Shown: positions 45,487 to 54,290 of the stretch, piece by piece
Numbering within the stretch: the stretch's first letter is position 1
How the letters are laid out: the number at the start of each line of letters is the position of its first letter
Source: Oscillatoria acuminata PCC 6304
Lineage (GTDB): Bacteria > Cyanobacteriota > Cyanobacteriia > Cyanobacteriales > Laspinemataceae
Direction: 5' to 3'
Length of the DNA stretch: 64,000 bases
Assembly: GCF_000317105.1 (NCBI RefSeq)
Contig: NC_019693.1
Span: 2,294,001 to 2,358,000, forward strand
Notes under the pieces: model-generated
What the model was told of the DNA's origin: nothing
Database searches by the model: none
The model's input: the letters and a program-made list of their open reading frames with translations, nothing else
Position numbers and translations under genes: made by a program

Positions 45487-46062
45487 TCAATAGACAATCA
45501 GCAAGTTGAGGCAGAAACCGGGGAGGATATCTTCACCAGATAGGGTAGCGGGATTGTCTAAGACTTCTTTTTCCCGACCTTGACGATAAATTTCTACCTG
45601 TCGATTTTGGCCGTTAATCAGCCAACCGAGGCGCGTACCATTTTCCCTGTATTCCTGCATTTTTTCTTGCAGGGGTTTTAAGGCATCACTGGCAGACCGT
45701 AACTCGACGACAAAATCCGGGCATAAGGGTGGAAATTTTTCTTGCTGTTCTGGGGTAAGGACATTCCATTTTTCTAAGGGAATCCAAGCCGCATCAGGAG
45801 AGCGGTTGCTGCCATTTGGAAGTTGAAAGCAAGTGGAAGAATCAAAGCCTATGCCAGTCCCATCGGTATCGGTCCAGTTGGCTAATTGTTGAGCCAGCTT
45901 AAAATTTCGGTTTCCCGTCGTTCCCCCGGTGGGTGGCATGATAATGATTTCTCCCTGGACGTTGCGCTCAAATTTGACATCGGGATTCGCCTGACATAGT
46001 TGATAGAATTGGTCGGCGGTTAATTTAATAATGGGATTGAAATTGATAGTAATTGCGGTCAT
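45487..46062 (-). CDS. Uma2-family (DUF820) PD-(D/E)XK nuclease-like protein
   Basis: The 191-residue protein has the Uma2 pattern: FERNVQGEIIIMPPTGGTTG near 30-49, WTDTDGTGIGFDSSTCFQLP, RSPDAAWIPLEKW (conserved Asp), then CPDFVVELRSASDAL (Glu of the PD-(D/E)XK core, with R in place of the final K), and RLGWLINGQNRQVEIYR. Such genes are very abundant in cyanobacteria; their function is not established. Length and motifs are typical. Start ATG at 46062. Confidence 0.88.
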   Translation of the reverse strand: MTAITINFNPIIKLTADQFYQLCQANPDVKFERNVQGEIIIMPPTGGTTGNRNFKLAQQLANWTDTDGTGIGFDSSTCFQLPNGSNRSPDAAWIPLEKWNVLTPEQQEKFPPLCPDFVVELRSASDALKPLQEKMQEYRENGTRLGWLINGQNRQVEIYRQGREKEVLDNPATLSGEDILPGFCLNLLIVY

Positions 46063-46155
46063 AGTTATAGAAATTATGCAGTTAGAAAAAGGGTGTAACG
46101 AGGAGCGGGATAATTGAATTTATACCAAATTCGGTTAGTAAAAGTCGGTTTTCGC

Positions 46156-46219
46156 TTTTAGCCCGCGCAGGCGGGCTTTGTCTGTGTAGCCCCACCCTTC
46201 AGGGTGCGGGTTTTTATTG
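46156..46219. repeat. CCCGCACCCTGAAGGG dispersed repeat, copy 1
   Basis: A small hairpin (GCCCGCGCAGGCGGGC) is followed by GTAGCCCCACCCTTCAGGG and GTGCGGGTTTTT. An inverted-orientation copy lies at 55377-55436. The CCACCCTTCAGGGTG hairpin plus T-run could terminate plus-strand transcripts. Confidence 0.65.
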
Positions 46220-46308
46220 CCAGTCATAAAAACAGCAAAAAGTAAGCCCTCCCCTGGGGGCCGAGTTCAATATTTAGGTTTTGATGAGTCAATTTGGGTT
46301 AGGGGCGG

Positions 46309-46752
46309 TTAGTTCAGGCGTTCCGTATTGCCGCCTTTAATCCATCCATCTTGACCACTGCCTTCGATGCGAATCTTTTCCCATTCGTTATCCGAGGTGG
46401 TTTCAAGAACCACCACCTGGGCGTTAAAATCGAGTCCGCCAATGGAGTTGGCTTCATAACCAGGGCGATCGCGCAAAATTAAGCCATCGGGCCAAATCAC
46501 CTTGGCACGGTAGGCATTCGCAGGAAGGGCAGCAGGCGCATTCCCCGACCCCTCACTGGTGGCTCCCTCTTGGGAATTTCCCCCGGCAGTTGCTGTTACC
46601 GCCGGTTGATCATTCGTAAAACTCGGTCTAGCAGGCAGTGCCGTTAATTTCGTGACGAAATACAGCGCTGCGGCGACACTCCCACCCGCAAGGATGATCA
46701 GCGCTAAAGTAAAACCGAGGATAAACTGGACTAAACTGGCAAGACTCCGCAT
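46309..46752 (-). CDS. membrane-anchored SH3-like domain protein
   Basis: The 147-residue protein has an N-terminal membrane helix (LVQFILGFTLALIILAGGSV), a Ser/Gly/Ala-rich linker and a C-terminal bacterial SH3 domain (about 80-147): AKVIWPDGLILRDRPGYEAN, VVVLETTSDNEWEKIRIEGS, and GQDGWIKGGNTERL. Bacterial SH3 domains often bind peptidoglycan. It starts seven bases after the Ycf46-like gene stop in the same direction, so it is probably the last gene of that operon. Confidence 0.83.
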   Translation of the reverse strand: MRSLASLVQFILGFTLALIILAGGSVAAALYFVTKLTALPARPSFTNDQPAVTATAGGNSQEGATSEGSGNAPAALPANAYRAKVIWPDGLILRDRPGYEANSIGGLDFNAQVVVLETTSDNEWEKIRIEGSGQDGWIKGGNTERLN

Positions 46753-46758
46753 AAATTC

Positions 46759-48285
46759 TTAGGATTCAGGCTGTTGCAGTTGACGTTGCATCCGACTATT
46801 CAATGTACTGTATCTGGAGGCAAGACGAGCTTTTCCTGCCGCCGCCCAATCTTTTAAAAACTGGATTTGCTCTGAGGCGGTACGGGCTAGGGGAACGATT
46901 TGACTGGCGGCTTCCAAAATATCATCCGTGGCAAAGTCGCGGTTTTGACTAAATCCAATATGCATCGCTTCGATCAACGCTTGTTCGATTTCTGCCCCGG
47001 AAAAATCAGGAGTTTCGTAAGCCAGTCGTTCAATATCATAGCTTTTCAGGTTATGAGGTCGCAATCGGGACAAGTGTACCGTAAAAATGGCGTTCCGTTC
47101 TTCTTGGGCGGGCAATCCCACAAAGAAAATTTCATCAAATCGACCCTTGCGGAGCATCTCTGGGGGCAGAGACTGGATATTATTGGCGGTGGCAACGACA
47201 AACACTGGGGAGGTTTTTTCTGCTAACCAGGTGATAAAGGTGCCAAAGACGCGGCTGGTTGTTCCGGCATCTCCTTTACTGTCTAATCCGCCAAAGGCTT
47301 TGTCAATTTCATCAATCCAGAGGACGCAGGGGGCGAGGGCTTCGGCGAGTTGAATCATTTGCCTGGTGCGAGATTCGGATTCCCCGACTAATCCGCCAAA
47401 CAGTCGTCCGACATCGAGGCGGAGGAGGGGGAGGTGCCAATGATGGGAAATGGCTTTGGCGGTGAGGGATTTGCCGGTGCCTTGAATGCCGACGAGGAGC
47501 AATCCTCTCGGATGGGGTAAGCCATATTGTCTTGCCCGTTCGGAGAAGGCTCCACCGCGACGGATGAGCCAGTCTTTGAGGTTATCTAAGCCGCCGATAT
47601 CGGAGATTTGTTCCGTGGCGGGGTAGAATTCCAGGATTTGGGTTTGGCGGATGATGGTGCGTTTTTCTTCGAGAATCAGTTCAACATCATCGGGTTCGAG
47701 TTGTCCGTGGGTGGCGATCGCCTTGGCTAAGACGCGACGAATGCGATCGATGGAAAGTCCCTGGCACGATCGCACGATTTCATCTAAAAATTTTCCGTCT
47801 AATTGATGTCCCGTGGCCGAGAGTAACCGTTCGACTTCCCCTTTAATTTCTGGGGCGTTGGGGAGGGGAAATTCTAAGACCGTCAGGGCTTCGCTGAGGT
47901 CTTCGGGAATGGCGACGGAGGGGGAAATAATCGCAATATTTTTGGGTTGAGATTTGAGGGTTCGAGAGAGATTTCTGAGCTTTCGGGACACAGAAATATC
48001 CTCTAAAAAGCGGTGAAAATCCCGCAAAATAAAAATTGCCGGTGCAGAGGCGGGCAGTTTTTCGACAAATTCTAAGGCTTGCAGAGGATTGCGGCGACCG
48101 AAGCCAGTATCGTTGGGATTGCCTTGGTAACCATCGACAAAATCCCAGATATAGACAGCACGATTCCCGAGTTCTTTGGCACAACTGGCGATCGCCGCTT
48201 CAACTCGTTCTTCTTCCCGGGTGGGAATGTAAATTAACGGATATCTGGCTCGGAGAAATAGTTTAAACTCTTCATTGAATGTCAT
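46759..48285 (-). CDS. ycf46: Ycf46-like AAA ATPase
   Basis: The 508-residue protein has an N-terminal region (RARYPLIYIPTREEERVE) and an AAA domain with Walker A GIQGTGKSLTAKAI (about 265-278), Walker B VLWIDEIDKAFGG, sensor FVVATANNIQSLPPEMLRKG and arginine finger RFDEIFF. It matches the Ycf46 family of plastids and cyanobacteria (Synechocystis Slr0374). Published work links Ycf46 to regulation of photosynthesis and carbon uptake; the mechanism is not settled. It is downstream of the DUF177 gene in a conserved block and followed by an SH3 protein gene. Confidence 0.9.
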   Translation of the reverse strand: MTFNEEFKLFLRARYPLIYIPTREEERVEAAIASCAKELGNRAVYIWDFVDGYQGNPNDTGFGRRNPLQALEFVEKLPASAPAIFILRDFHRFLEDISVSRKLRNLSRTLKSQPKNIAIISPSVAIPEDLSEALTVLEFPLPNAPEIKGEVERLLSATGHQLDGKFLDEIVRSCQGLSIDRIRRVLAKAIATHGQLEPDDVELILEEKRTIIRQTQILEFYPATEQISDIGGLDNLKDWLIRRGGAFSERARQYGLPHPRGLLLVGIQGTGKSLTAKAISHHWHLPLLRLDVGRLFGGLVGESESRTRQMIQLAEALAPCVLWIDEIDKAFGGLDSKGDAGTTSRVFGTFITWLAEKTSPVFVVATANNIQSLPPEMLRKGRFDEIFFVGLPAQEERNAIFTVHLSRLRPHNLKSYDIERLAYETPDFSGAEIEQALIEAMHIGFSQNRDFATDDILEAASQIVPLARTASEQIQFLKDWAAAGKARLASRYSTLNSRMQRQLQQPES

Positions 48286-48361
48286 AGCTGGTTAAATTTT
48301 GGAGTAGGATGTTCTCATGATTTTGGACTAGCTTGACATCCTGCCATCCAAAAACCGTTAA

Positions 48362-48877
48362 CTAGCTTGGCAGTTGTTTTTTGAGTTGTTCTAAGGCTTC
48401 CGCCCAGCGGCGATCGCCTACAGACAGGGGACTACCCTGACCCGGGGAAAACTCAATTCCCGGACAATCAGTATCACAGAGTTGGCGGGAGGGAATTTCC
48501 AACCAAATCTGTTCATACAACCAGGCTTCCGGGTCAAAATTGCCTTGAGAGGAGAGGGTTTCCACCAACTCTTCTAGGGCAATTTCTCGTTCCAGGGGAC
48601 CATCATCCGGGCCACTTCCCGTTTCATCCAGACAGATAATTTCTGTAGGCTGGATTTTCAGCCGATGATTGTACTGTTGCAAGCATCGATAACAAGTGAG
48701 GGTAACAATGGTTTCCACTTGGGCCCTCACCTCTAAATAATTGCCCCCATGTCTGACCTGAACTCGTCCCCGAACCGGGGTTAAGGTTTCTAAATCCTGA
48801 ATGAACTGTTGAAACTCGAAGGTTTCCGTCTGTTCATGGGCTTTGGCTAACCGAGGAATATAAATTGCTTCCAGCAT
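48362..48877 (-). CDS. DUF177/YceD family protein
   Basis: This 171-residue protein shows the YceD pattern: EVRAQVETIVTLTCYRCLQQY with a CxxC pair, an acidic middle (CLDETGSGPDDGPL), EIALEELV, and LPSRQLCDTDCPG-like second Cys pair (ExxxPSRQLCDTDCPG). In many bacteria yceD stands beside rpmF and is linked to 23S rRNA accumulation. Here it lies with jag and yidC instead, as in other cyanobacteria. The four cysteines may bind zinc. Start ATG at 48877. Confidence 0.87.
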   Translation of the reverse strand: MLEAIYIPRLAKAHEQTETFEFQQFIQDLETLTPVRGRVQVRHGGNYLEVRAQVETIVTLTCYRCLQQYNHRLKIQPTEIICLDETGSGPDDGPLEREIALEELVETLSSQGNFDPEAWLYEQIWLEIPSRQLCDTDCPGIEFSPGQGSPLSVGDRRWAEALEQLKKQLPS

Positions 48878-49038
48878 TCTGGTAACCCTCAGAGGGAAAG
48901 TAATTTCATAGGATGTGATTTAGGGGGTTAACCCGTGGGTTGGGAAACCCCCCTGCACCAGGGGCATTTCCCTCACTCATCCAAGCCCCATCATCGGGGT
49001 TTTCATGAGTGTGCGGTGGGCGATCGCCACTCAGTTCT

Positions 49039-49530
49039 TTACGCCGTTTCGCGCCGATGCACCACCAGTCTGCGGTCCGGTTCTTGTCCACGACTAAAGG
49101 ATTCCAAATCCTCATAGTCCTTGAGTAAGTTATGAACCTGCCGTCGTTCCGCCGAAGAAAGCCCCTTCATTTCATAGGCTTCCCCGGTCTCCTGAACCGT
49201 TTGGACCGCTTTAGCCACCATCTCCCGGAGTACCTCCTCTCGGCGTACCCGGTACTGATTCAGCTCAATCGTATAAGAGGCTTGCACATCCGTGGGCTGG
49301 GCGATATTGAGCGTCGTGTTTGCCAGATACTGGATCGCATCCAGAACCTGTCCATTGGGACCCGTCAAAATTTCAATTTGTTCTGGGGTCAGATTTTTTT
49401 CATCAATGGTCAACCAAAAGCTATCTTCTTGCTCCTGCGTTGTGACTGAACTTTCAATTCGCAATAGGGTCAGCAGTTGTTCAATCCACTGCTGACCGCG
49501 TTGCATTGGACTTTGGGTTGAGGATACCAT
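49039..49530 (-). CDS. jag: Jag/KhpB-type KH-R3H RNA-binding protein
   Basis: The 163-residue protein has a KH domain (about 35-95, including PNGQVLDAIQYLANTTLNIA) and a C-terminal R3H domain (about 96-163, KGLSSAERRQVHNLLKDYED then RRLVVHRRE). These are the RNA-binding domains of Jag (KhpB), usually encoded beside yidC. The short form lacks the Jag N-terminal domain seen in Firmicutes. Its ATG overlaps the yidC stop (TAATG), so the two are translationally coupled. Confidence 0.92.
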   Translation of the reverse strand: MVSSTQSPMQRGQQWIEQLLTLLRIESSVTTQEQEDSFWLTIDEKNLTPEQIEILTGPNGQVLDAIQYLANTTLNIAQPTDVQASYTIELNQYRVRREEVLREMVAKAVQTVQETGEAYEMKGLSSAERRQVHNLLKDYEDLESFSRGQEPDRRLVVHRRETA

Positions 49531-50675
49531 TAGGCTTTTTTCTTGGGACGTCCGGGTTCAAAGGGAAGTGTTTCGCGGCCCTTGCCACTGGAAGTTTTTT
49601 CCTGGGCTTCTACCAGTTTCTGGAGATTTTCAGGCAGGGGTTCGCGGGAGAGGATAAAGGTTTGCGCCGTCTGAAAGACGTTAGCAATCACCATGTACAT
49701 CAACACCCCAGCAGGCAGAGGGAAGAATAAAAACATTCCCGAGAAAATCACTGGGGTCAGTTTGTTGACCGTGGACTGCTGGGGGTTATCGCTGGAACCA
49801 GGGCCACTTTGTCCCGAAAGCAATTGGTTGACGTACAAACTAATCCCAAAGAACAGTACCATCCCCACAATATCCCAGTGGATATTACCTTCTGGATCCA
49901 TAGCACCGACGCGCCCGAGGGCTTCGATGAACAGAAATCCTTTATTGGCTGCCAGACCTGGCAGGGTGGCTTGAATGGTGGCTTCTCCAGGCTGAAGGGC
50001 TTCGATGGTGCCATCTTCATTAATTCGCAGCCTGTCTTCTCCTTTGCTGACTTGCCACCGAGGAGACAATTGTGTATCGGGGTTCTGGGAGAGTAATTCC
50101 TTTAAGGGTTTGCCCTCAACGGATTGGAATTCTAGTTGGGTTTTTTCCCCCACGGTTAATTTATTGCCAGCCGGAAGTAACGCCACGATGGGGGCGTGTT
50201 GTCCATCAGAGAAATAAATATTTTGCTTGGGGGTGGCGAACGCCTGGGGAACAATCCGTTCCACCTGTTCACTGGGAAAAATTTCAACGTTGACGTTGTA
50301 ATTGATATCCGAGAACGGTGAACCCCTTAAGGTGGCGAACAAGGCAAACAGAACTGGCATCTGAAGGACGACTGGCAAGCAGCCAGACAAGGGATTGCCA
50401 AATTCTTTGTAAACCTTGCTCATTTCTTCCTGCTGTTTTGCAGGTTCTTCTTTGTAGCGTTCTTGAATTTCTTTGACCCGCTTTTGCATGACGGGTTGGG
50501 CGACTCGCATTCTTCGCATACTGCGAATTGAGCCAGCACTCAACGGATAGAGGGCAAAGCGGATCACTAGGGTCAGAGCTACAATTGCTAGACCATAGCT
50601 GGGCACGATCCCGTAGAAGAAGTCCAGGATCGGCAGCATGACGTTATTGGAAAGAAATCCGACTCCAAAGTCCAT
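49530..50675 (-). CDS. yidC: membrane protein insertase YidC/Oxa1
   Basis: The 381-residue protein inserts proteins into the cytoplasmic and thylakoid membranes, for example photosystem subunits. Visible features are a start helix ([22 protein letters not shown]), the conserved [20 protein letters not shown] and [20 protein letters not shown] cytoplasmic hairpin, [21 protein letters not shown], an insertion of ~100 residues (about 145-245, typical of cyanobacteria), and final helices with [16 protein letters not shown]. The tail is basic. Upstream on the same strand a TnpB element separates it from the PH, rnpA and rpmH genes. Confidence 0.95.
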   Translation of the reverse strand: MDFGVGFLSNNVMLPILDFFYGIVPSYGLAIVALTLVIRFALYPLSAGSIRSMRRMRVAQPVMQKRVKEIQERYKEEPAKQQEEMSKVYKEFGNPLSGCLPVVLQMPVLFALFATLRGSPFSDINYNVNVEIFPSEQVERIVPQAFATPKQNIYFSDGQHAPIVALLPAGNKLTVGEKTQLEFQSVEGKPLKELLSQNPDTQLSPRWQVSKGEDRLRINEDGTIEALQPGEATIQATLPGLAANKGFLFIEALGRVGAMDPEGNIHWDIVGMVLFFGISLYVNQLLSGQSGPGSSDNPQQSTVNKLTPVIFSGMFLFFPLPAGVLMYMVIANVFQTAQTFILSREPLPENLQKLVEAQEKTSSGKGRETLPFEPGRPKKKA

Positions 50676-50744
50676 TCTTTTATGTCAACCTATGCGGTGG
50701 GGAGATTTTTTGTCTATAAACCTTAGCTTAAATAGTAGCCATGT

Positions 50745-50880
50745 GTGAACTACCCGACGCTGACCTTGCGGTACAGCGCGGGCTTCCTACCCAGCAGATT
50801 GCGAAATAGTGGATTTCTTGCGTCCTCTACTATCTCGTCTGACACCTGGGCGGTAGGCGACTTCCCCGGTCCCCGAGGAT
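50745..50880 (-). ncRNA. predicted omega-RNA (TnpB guide RNA scaffold)
   Basis: TnpB proteins use an RNA from the 3' end of the element, overlapping the tnpB end, with the guide read from the flank beyond the right end. The stem-rich segment from about 50750 to 50790 (GCCCGCG, CGTCGGG) and the overlapping tnpB 3' end fit this. Transcription would read toward lower coordinates, so the guide would come from the flank just below 50745, next to the yidC 5' region. The exact boundaries are inference. Confidence 0.5.
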
Positions 50881-51959
50881 AAGATTCGCAGTCCTTCATC
50901 TCTGATGTTTTTGGCAGCGTTTATGTCTCTATCGTGCTTTGTTTGGCACTTTTCACACTGCCACGTCCTGACATCAAGGGTCAGGCTTCTTACTTGATTA
51001 AGGCAAACATTACAGGTTTTAGAGCTAGGAAAGAATCGGTCTACTTCAAGGTAAACTTTCCCTTCTTGCTCTGCTTTGTATTTCAGCATGGTACAGAACT
51101 GACCCCATCCCACCTGACTGATTGCTTTAGCCAGATAGTGGTTTCTGACCAGGTTCCTAACTGCTAGATTTTCCACCACTATGACTTGGTTTTCATCTAC
51201 CATCCTGCGCGATAGTTTGTGGTGAAAATCTGACCTGCATCGGGATATTTTGTTATGTACCCCCGCTACCTGTTTACGGGTTTTATTCCGATTGTTAGAG
51301 CCTTTTTGCCTCCTGGATAACCTCTTCTGTTTTGCTCTGAGGTTCTTTTCATGTCTGGCTAACCAACGGGGGTTATCAAATTTAGACCCATCGGAGGTGA
51401 TAGCAAAATGAGTCAAGCCTAAATCAATACCTACCGCTTTACCTTCAGTCGTTTTTATCAGGATGTCTTTCCCATCATCGACTAAGACAGAGGCAAAGTA
51501 TTGACCATTAGCATTCATCGACACTGTGACTGTTCTGATTGCCCCTTCAATAGGTCTATGTAGTCTGGCATGAACAATTCCCATTTTGGGGAATTTTATG
51601 CCATCTTCTACGATGGAGACATTCTGAGGATAACTAATAGATTGGTTCCGGTGCTTTGACTTGAATTGAGGATAATCAGCCCTCCCTTCAAAAAAGTTGA
51701 TAAAAGCCCTGGACAAATTTAGGGCAACAACCTGTAAGCACTGGGAATAAGGTTCTTTCATCCATTCATGCTCTTTCTTGAGATTAGTTATCTCTTGCTG
51801 AATGGCAAAGCGACCTAGACCCTGACCTGTAGCTTTGTAGGTTTCGTTGGTAAGGTTGAGAGCGTAGTTCCATGCGAATCTACAGCAACCAAAACTTTGA
51901 GCAAGGTGTTGTCTTTGCTCGGTGGTTGGATAAATTCTGTACTTGGTTGCTCTCAGCAT
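50787..51959 (-). CDS. tnpB: TnpB RNA-guided nuclease
   Basis: The ~390-residue protein is a TnpB nuclease, ancestral to Cas12. It has the N-terminal TnpB domain (LRATKYRIYPTTEQRQHLAQ) and RuvC active residues D in AVGIDLGLTHFAIT, E in VIVVENLAVRNL and D in HDRDINAAKNI. The zinc ribbon CNVC...CEKC sits between the last two. All catalytic residues are intact, so it may be active. The longest frame starts at 52022, but ATG 51959 gives the family start MLRATKY and leaves the left-end hairpin outside. There is no tnpA partner. Confidence 0.93.
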   Translation of the reverse strand: MLRATKYRIYPTTEQRQHLAQSFGCCRFAWNYALNLTNETYKATGQGLGRFAIQQEITNLKKEHEWMKEPYSQCLQVVALNLSRAFINFFEGRADYPQFKSKHRNQSISYPQNVSIVEDGIKFPKMGIVHARLHRPIEGAIRTVTVSMNANGQYFASVLVDDGKDILIKTTEGKAVGIDLGLTHFAITSDGSKFDNPRWLARHEKNLRAKQKRLSRRQKGSNNRNKTRKQVAGVHNKISRCRSDFHHKLSRRMVDENQVIVVENLAVRNLVRNHYLAKAISQVGWGQFCTMLKYKAEQEGKVYLEVDRFFPSSKTCNVCLNQVRSLTLDVRTWQCEKCQTKHDRDINAAKNIRDEGLRILSSGTGEVAYRPGVRRDSRGRKKSTISQSAG

Positions 51960-52109
51960 TACCGTAAAAATAATTTGCGATAATATCATAACACGACAAT
52001 CGCACTGATTGTCAATTTTCAAAGGAACGGTGGGGCAGTAGGGGCGATCGCCGCCAATTTTGATGGTTTGAGGGTTCGCTCTTTGTTACTACTGCCTAGG
52101 TTCACCTTG

Positions 52110-52505
52110 TTAACGACTGCCAATGGCTCCACTGGCCTGTTTTGCTTTGGCGGACAATTTTTCCGAGATGTAGTCATAAGCTTCCCGAAAATTAGGAACG
52201 CCGCGCATTTCTAAGCGAGAACCGTCTTTGAGGGTGAATACCATATCGCCCCAGAGTCCGAAACCCCGAGCTACGGTCTTCACCTGGACAATTTCCGAGT
52301 AGATGATATCACTACGCTCTCGTCCCATCCAGCCGCTGTTTATAGAAATTCGGCGGTTGGTGATGCGGTAGCGCAGCCACAATGCCCGTACGATCGCCCC
52401 GACGGTTAACGGTAAGGCAATCACCGTAAATCCTAACAGGATGTTCACGATCAGTTCCCCAATATGAGGACCCCCTTCATAGTAAACTTCCTCGCGAATC
52501 GCCAT
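52110..52505 (-). CDS. membrane PH-domain protein (bPH2) of the rnpA-yidC block
   Basis: The 131-residue protein has one or two N-terminal hydrophobic segments (LIVNILLGFTVIALPLTVGA, about 18-37) and a bacterial PH domain (about 43-115) with YRITNRRISINSGWMGRERS, VKTVARGFGLWGDMVFTL and RGVPNFREAYDYI. The homologue in Synechocystis lies between rnpA and yidC. Function is unknown; a helper role in membrane-protein insertion is inferred from position. A GGAGG box 7-11 bases before ATG 52505 lies inside the end of rnpA, and the two genes overlap by 29 bases. Confidence 0.85.
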   Translation of the reverse strand: MAIREEVYYEGGPHIGELIVNILLGFTVIALPLTVGAIVRALWLRYRITNRRISINSGWMGRERSDIIYSEIVQVKTVARGFGLWGDMVFTLKDGSRLEMRGVPNFREAYDYISEKLSAKAKQASGAIGSR

Positions 52506-52908
52506 TCAGTACCTCCGCTTGTGCCAACAACTGCTCTAATTCTTGCAGAAGTTGGCGATAATTGCACTCCACTGCGGAGGGACGCACGATCAAAACCAGG
52601 TCCCATCCCCGGGAAATTCGGGGGAGAAATTCCCGCAATCCGGCTCGGATTTGCCGCTTAATTCGATTCCGAATCACGGCTTTTTTACTGACTTTCAAGC
52701 TAATCGAAATTCCCACTCGGGTTGGCTGATTTGCTCTTAGGGCTTCGGGGGGGTTCTCAGACCCGGGATTGGGCTGTTTTGCCACAGGAAGAACTCCCTT
52801 GCGCCGTTTGGCTCTCAAGGTTAGGTGACTGGTCTTGCGACTGATTCCCGTGCGATAAACAGCGCTAAACTCTTTCGGGCGCTTGAGCCGATTCGATGCA
52901 GGTAACAC
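52477..52908 (-). CDS. rnpA: RNase P protein component
   Basis: The 143-residue basic protein assists the RNase P RNA in tRNA 5' maturation. It shows RLKRPKEFSAVYRTG at the start and the signature KAVIRNRIKRQIRAGLREF, the RNR core, then WDLVLIVRPSAVECNY. The start is a GTG at 52908, with no ATG in the family-conserved region before it. It is 204 bases downstream of rpmH in the usual order and overlaps the PH gene by 29 bases. An inserted loop (about 40-60) makes it slightly longer than average. Confidence 0.95.
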   Translation of the reverse strand: MLPASNRLKRPKEFSAVYRTGISRKTSHLTLRAKRRKGVLPVAKQPNPGSENPPEALRANQPTRVGISISLKVSKKAVIRNRIKRQIRAGLREFLPRISRGWDLVLIVRPSAVECNYRQLLQELEQLLAQAEVLNGDSRGSLL

Positions 52909-53112
52909 GGTGTTTTTTTTCCGGATGCAGAAGAATTGGGGTGACTCTCATTCCCCGAGGAGGCGACTGCCCCCGAGTCCGGTTCTACCTCTCTCAGGCT
53001 CCATTGGAACCCAGAGGTCTAACGGTGGCAATTGGGTTCATCCTGCCACCGATCGCACCGGGAACGGTTTCGTCCTGCTGAGGGTTTGACTCCATTGTTG
53101 TGGAGCACCCAA

Positions 53113-53250
53113 CTACACGGCTAACCGATAACGTCCCTTGTTCCGACGGGATTTAATCACTCGGCGACCATTGGCCGTTCTCATCCGAACTCTAAACCCG
53201 GAAACTCTCTTTCTTTTGCGGCTCGTGCCATGTAGGGTGCGCTGTGTCAT
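53113..53250 (-). CDS. rpmH: 50S ribosomal protein L34
   Basis: A 45-residue frame, ATG 53250 to TAG 53113, encodes [20 protein letters not shown], then [17 protein letters not shown] and a basic end. This is the highly conserved L34, an integral protein of the large ribosomal subunit. It opens the rpmH-rnpA-PH-yidC block. GGAGTTATTCGTT just upstream carries the ribosome binding site. Confidence 0.97.
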   Translation of the reverse strand: MTQRTLHGTSRKRKRVSGFRVRMRTANGRRVIKSRRNKGRYRLAV

Positions 53251-53401
53251 AACGAATAACTCCTAGGTTGCGGCTCTAAACTTTCAAAAAAAATCACAAA
53301 TTTTTATAATATCATGACTTTGGACTTAAAACCAATGGACCCCTGAATTTTTTGAGCGATTAGGCGAAATAGAGGGGAGCCGGAGTGGGCTTCAAAATGA
53401 A

Positions 53402-53430
53402 AGGGAACGCTAAAACCTTTGACGTTCCCT
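53402..53430 (-). terminator. terminator of the DUF2808 gene
   Basis: An 8-bp stem (AGGGAACG / CGTTCCCT) with a 13-nt loop lies 37 bases past the DUF2808 stop. On the minus strand it is followed by TTCATTTTGAAG, a moderately T-rich run. Confidence 0.65.
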
Positions 53431-53466
53431 CGATGCCATGATTCCCCTTCCTGTGGCTACAGGGGC

Positions 53467-54000
53467 TTAGTTGATGGCTAAAACCCAAGTCCCAATATAT
53501 TCGGGAATCGGGGGACCTCCGCGAGTCACGACCAGCGCATTAAAATTGAACATTCCCCCAAAGTTGGGGTTACGGACATTATTCAAGACTATTTCAATGT
53601 CTGTATTCGCTGGAATCGCTTCGGTGGGATAAATTTGAATGAAGCGATTATCACGATCCCAGAAGGCATCGTCTAAGTCAATTTTGTTGCCATTCACTGT
53701 CACTTCGATGCGGTCTTCATTAAATTCTCCTCGGTAGTTTTCGGGATAGTTAATCCGCAACTCAGAAATGGCCAAGTTCACTTTTTCCTTGGGAATTTTG
53801 AGCCAATAGCGGTCCCAGCTATTCTCCCGGCCATTTTGCACGCAATATTTGAGTTCGCGATCGCGTCTAACCCCACCAAAAACCGTTAAACCTGAACATC
53901 GGAACGCCCAACTCGGAGGTGTAGGCATGGCTGTGATTAACAATCCGGTCACAGCTATTCCCAAAAAGACTCGTCGCATAGCAGAATCAGGAGACAACAT
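53467..54000 (-). CDS. DUF2808 exported protein
   Basis: This protein of ~177 residues has a signal peptide (MRRVFLGIAVTGLLITA then cleavage after PSWA) and the DUF2808 domain: RENSWDRYWLKIPKEKVNLA, SELRINYPENYRGEFNEDRI, VTVNGNKIDLDDAFWDRDNR and FIQIYPTEAIPANTDIEIVL. The family is cyanobacterial and of unknown role, expected in periplasm or thylakoid lumen. A GTG at 54021, ATG 54000 and ATG 53979 are all possible; 54000 has a weak GGA nine bases upstream, so the start is a judgement. It is monocistronic. Confidence 0.83.
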   Translation of the reverse strand: MLSPDSAMRRVFLGIAVTGLLITAMPTPPSWAFRCSGLTVFGGVRRDRELKYCVQNGRENSWDRYWLKIPKEKVNLAISELRINYPENYRGEFNEDRIEVTVNGNKIDLDDAFWDRDNRFIQIYPTEAIPANTDIEIVLNNVRNPNFGGMFNFNALVVTRGGPPIPEYIGTWVLAIN

Positions 54001-54290
54001 AAGCTTAAATCCGTCACTCACCAGAGTATTTTAGCCGCTTTGTAAACTTTTATAACGTACAGACCCAGTTTTGTGTGGCCGGCTCAATGGAGGGCATTGG
54101 ACAAGGGTCTTGATGAAGGCGATCGCAATATACTCGATCTGTTCCTCATCGGGCTCACTGATCTGGAAGACTTACAGAGATTTTATCGAGTTCCGCCTCA
54201 ACCCTGGGGGTGGATCCGTTTTCCCTCCAGTCAAAATCATCAAAGGTTTCTGGGTTCAAACAGTTTCCCCCGCTAGGGATGGAAAAACGC

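Larger units (their letters stand above)
50745..52013 (-). mobile_element. IS200/IS605-group element with tnpB only
   Basis: The element contains a tnpB gene, a right end with the GC hairpin AGCCCGCGCTGTACCGCAAG that runs to GTAGTTCAC (near 50745), and a left end marked by a hairpin (GACAATC / GATTGTC, 51995-52013). No tnpA is present, so it depends on a transposase elsewhere. It lies between PH and yidC genes of a conserved operon. Exact ends are approximate because IS200/IS605 elements make no target duplications. Confidence 0.8.
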
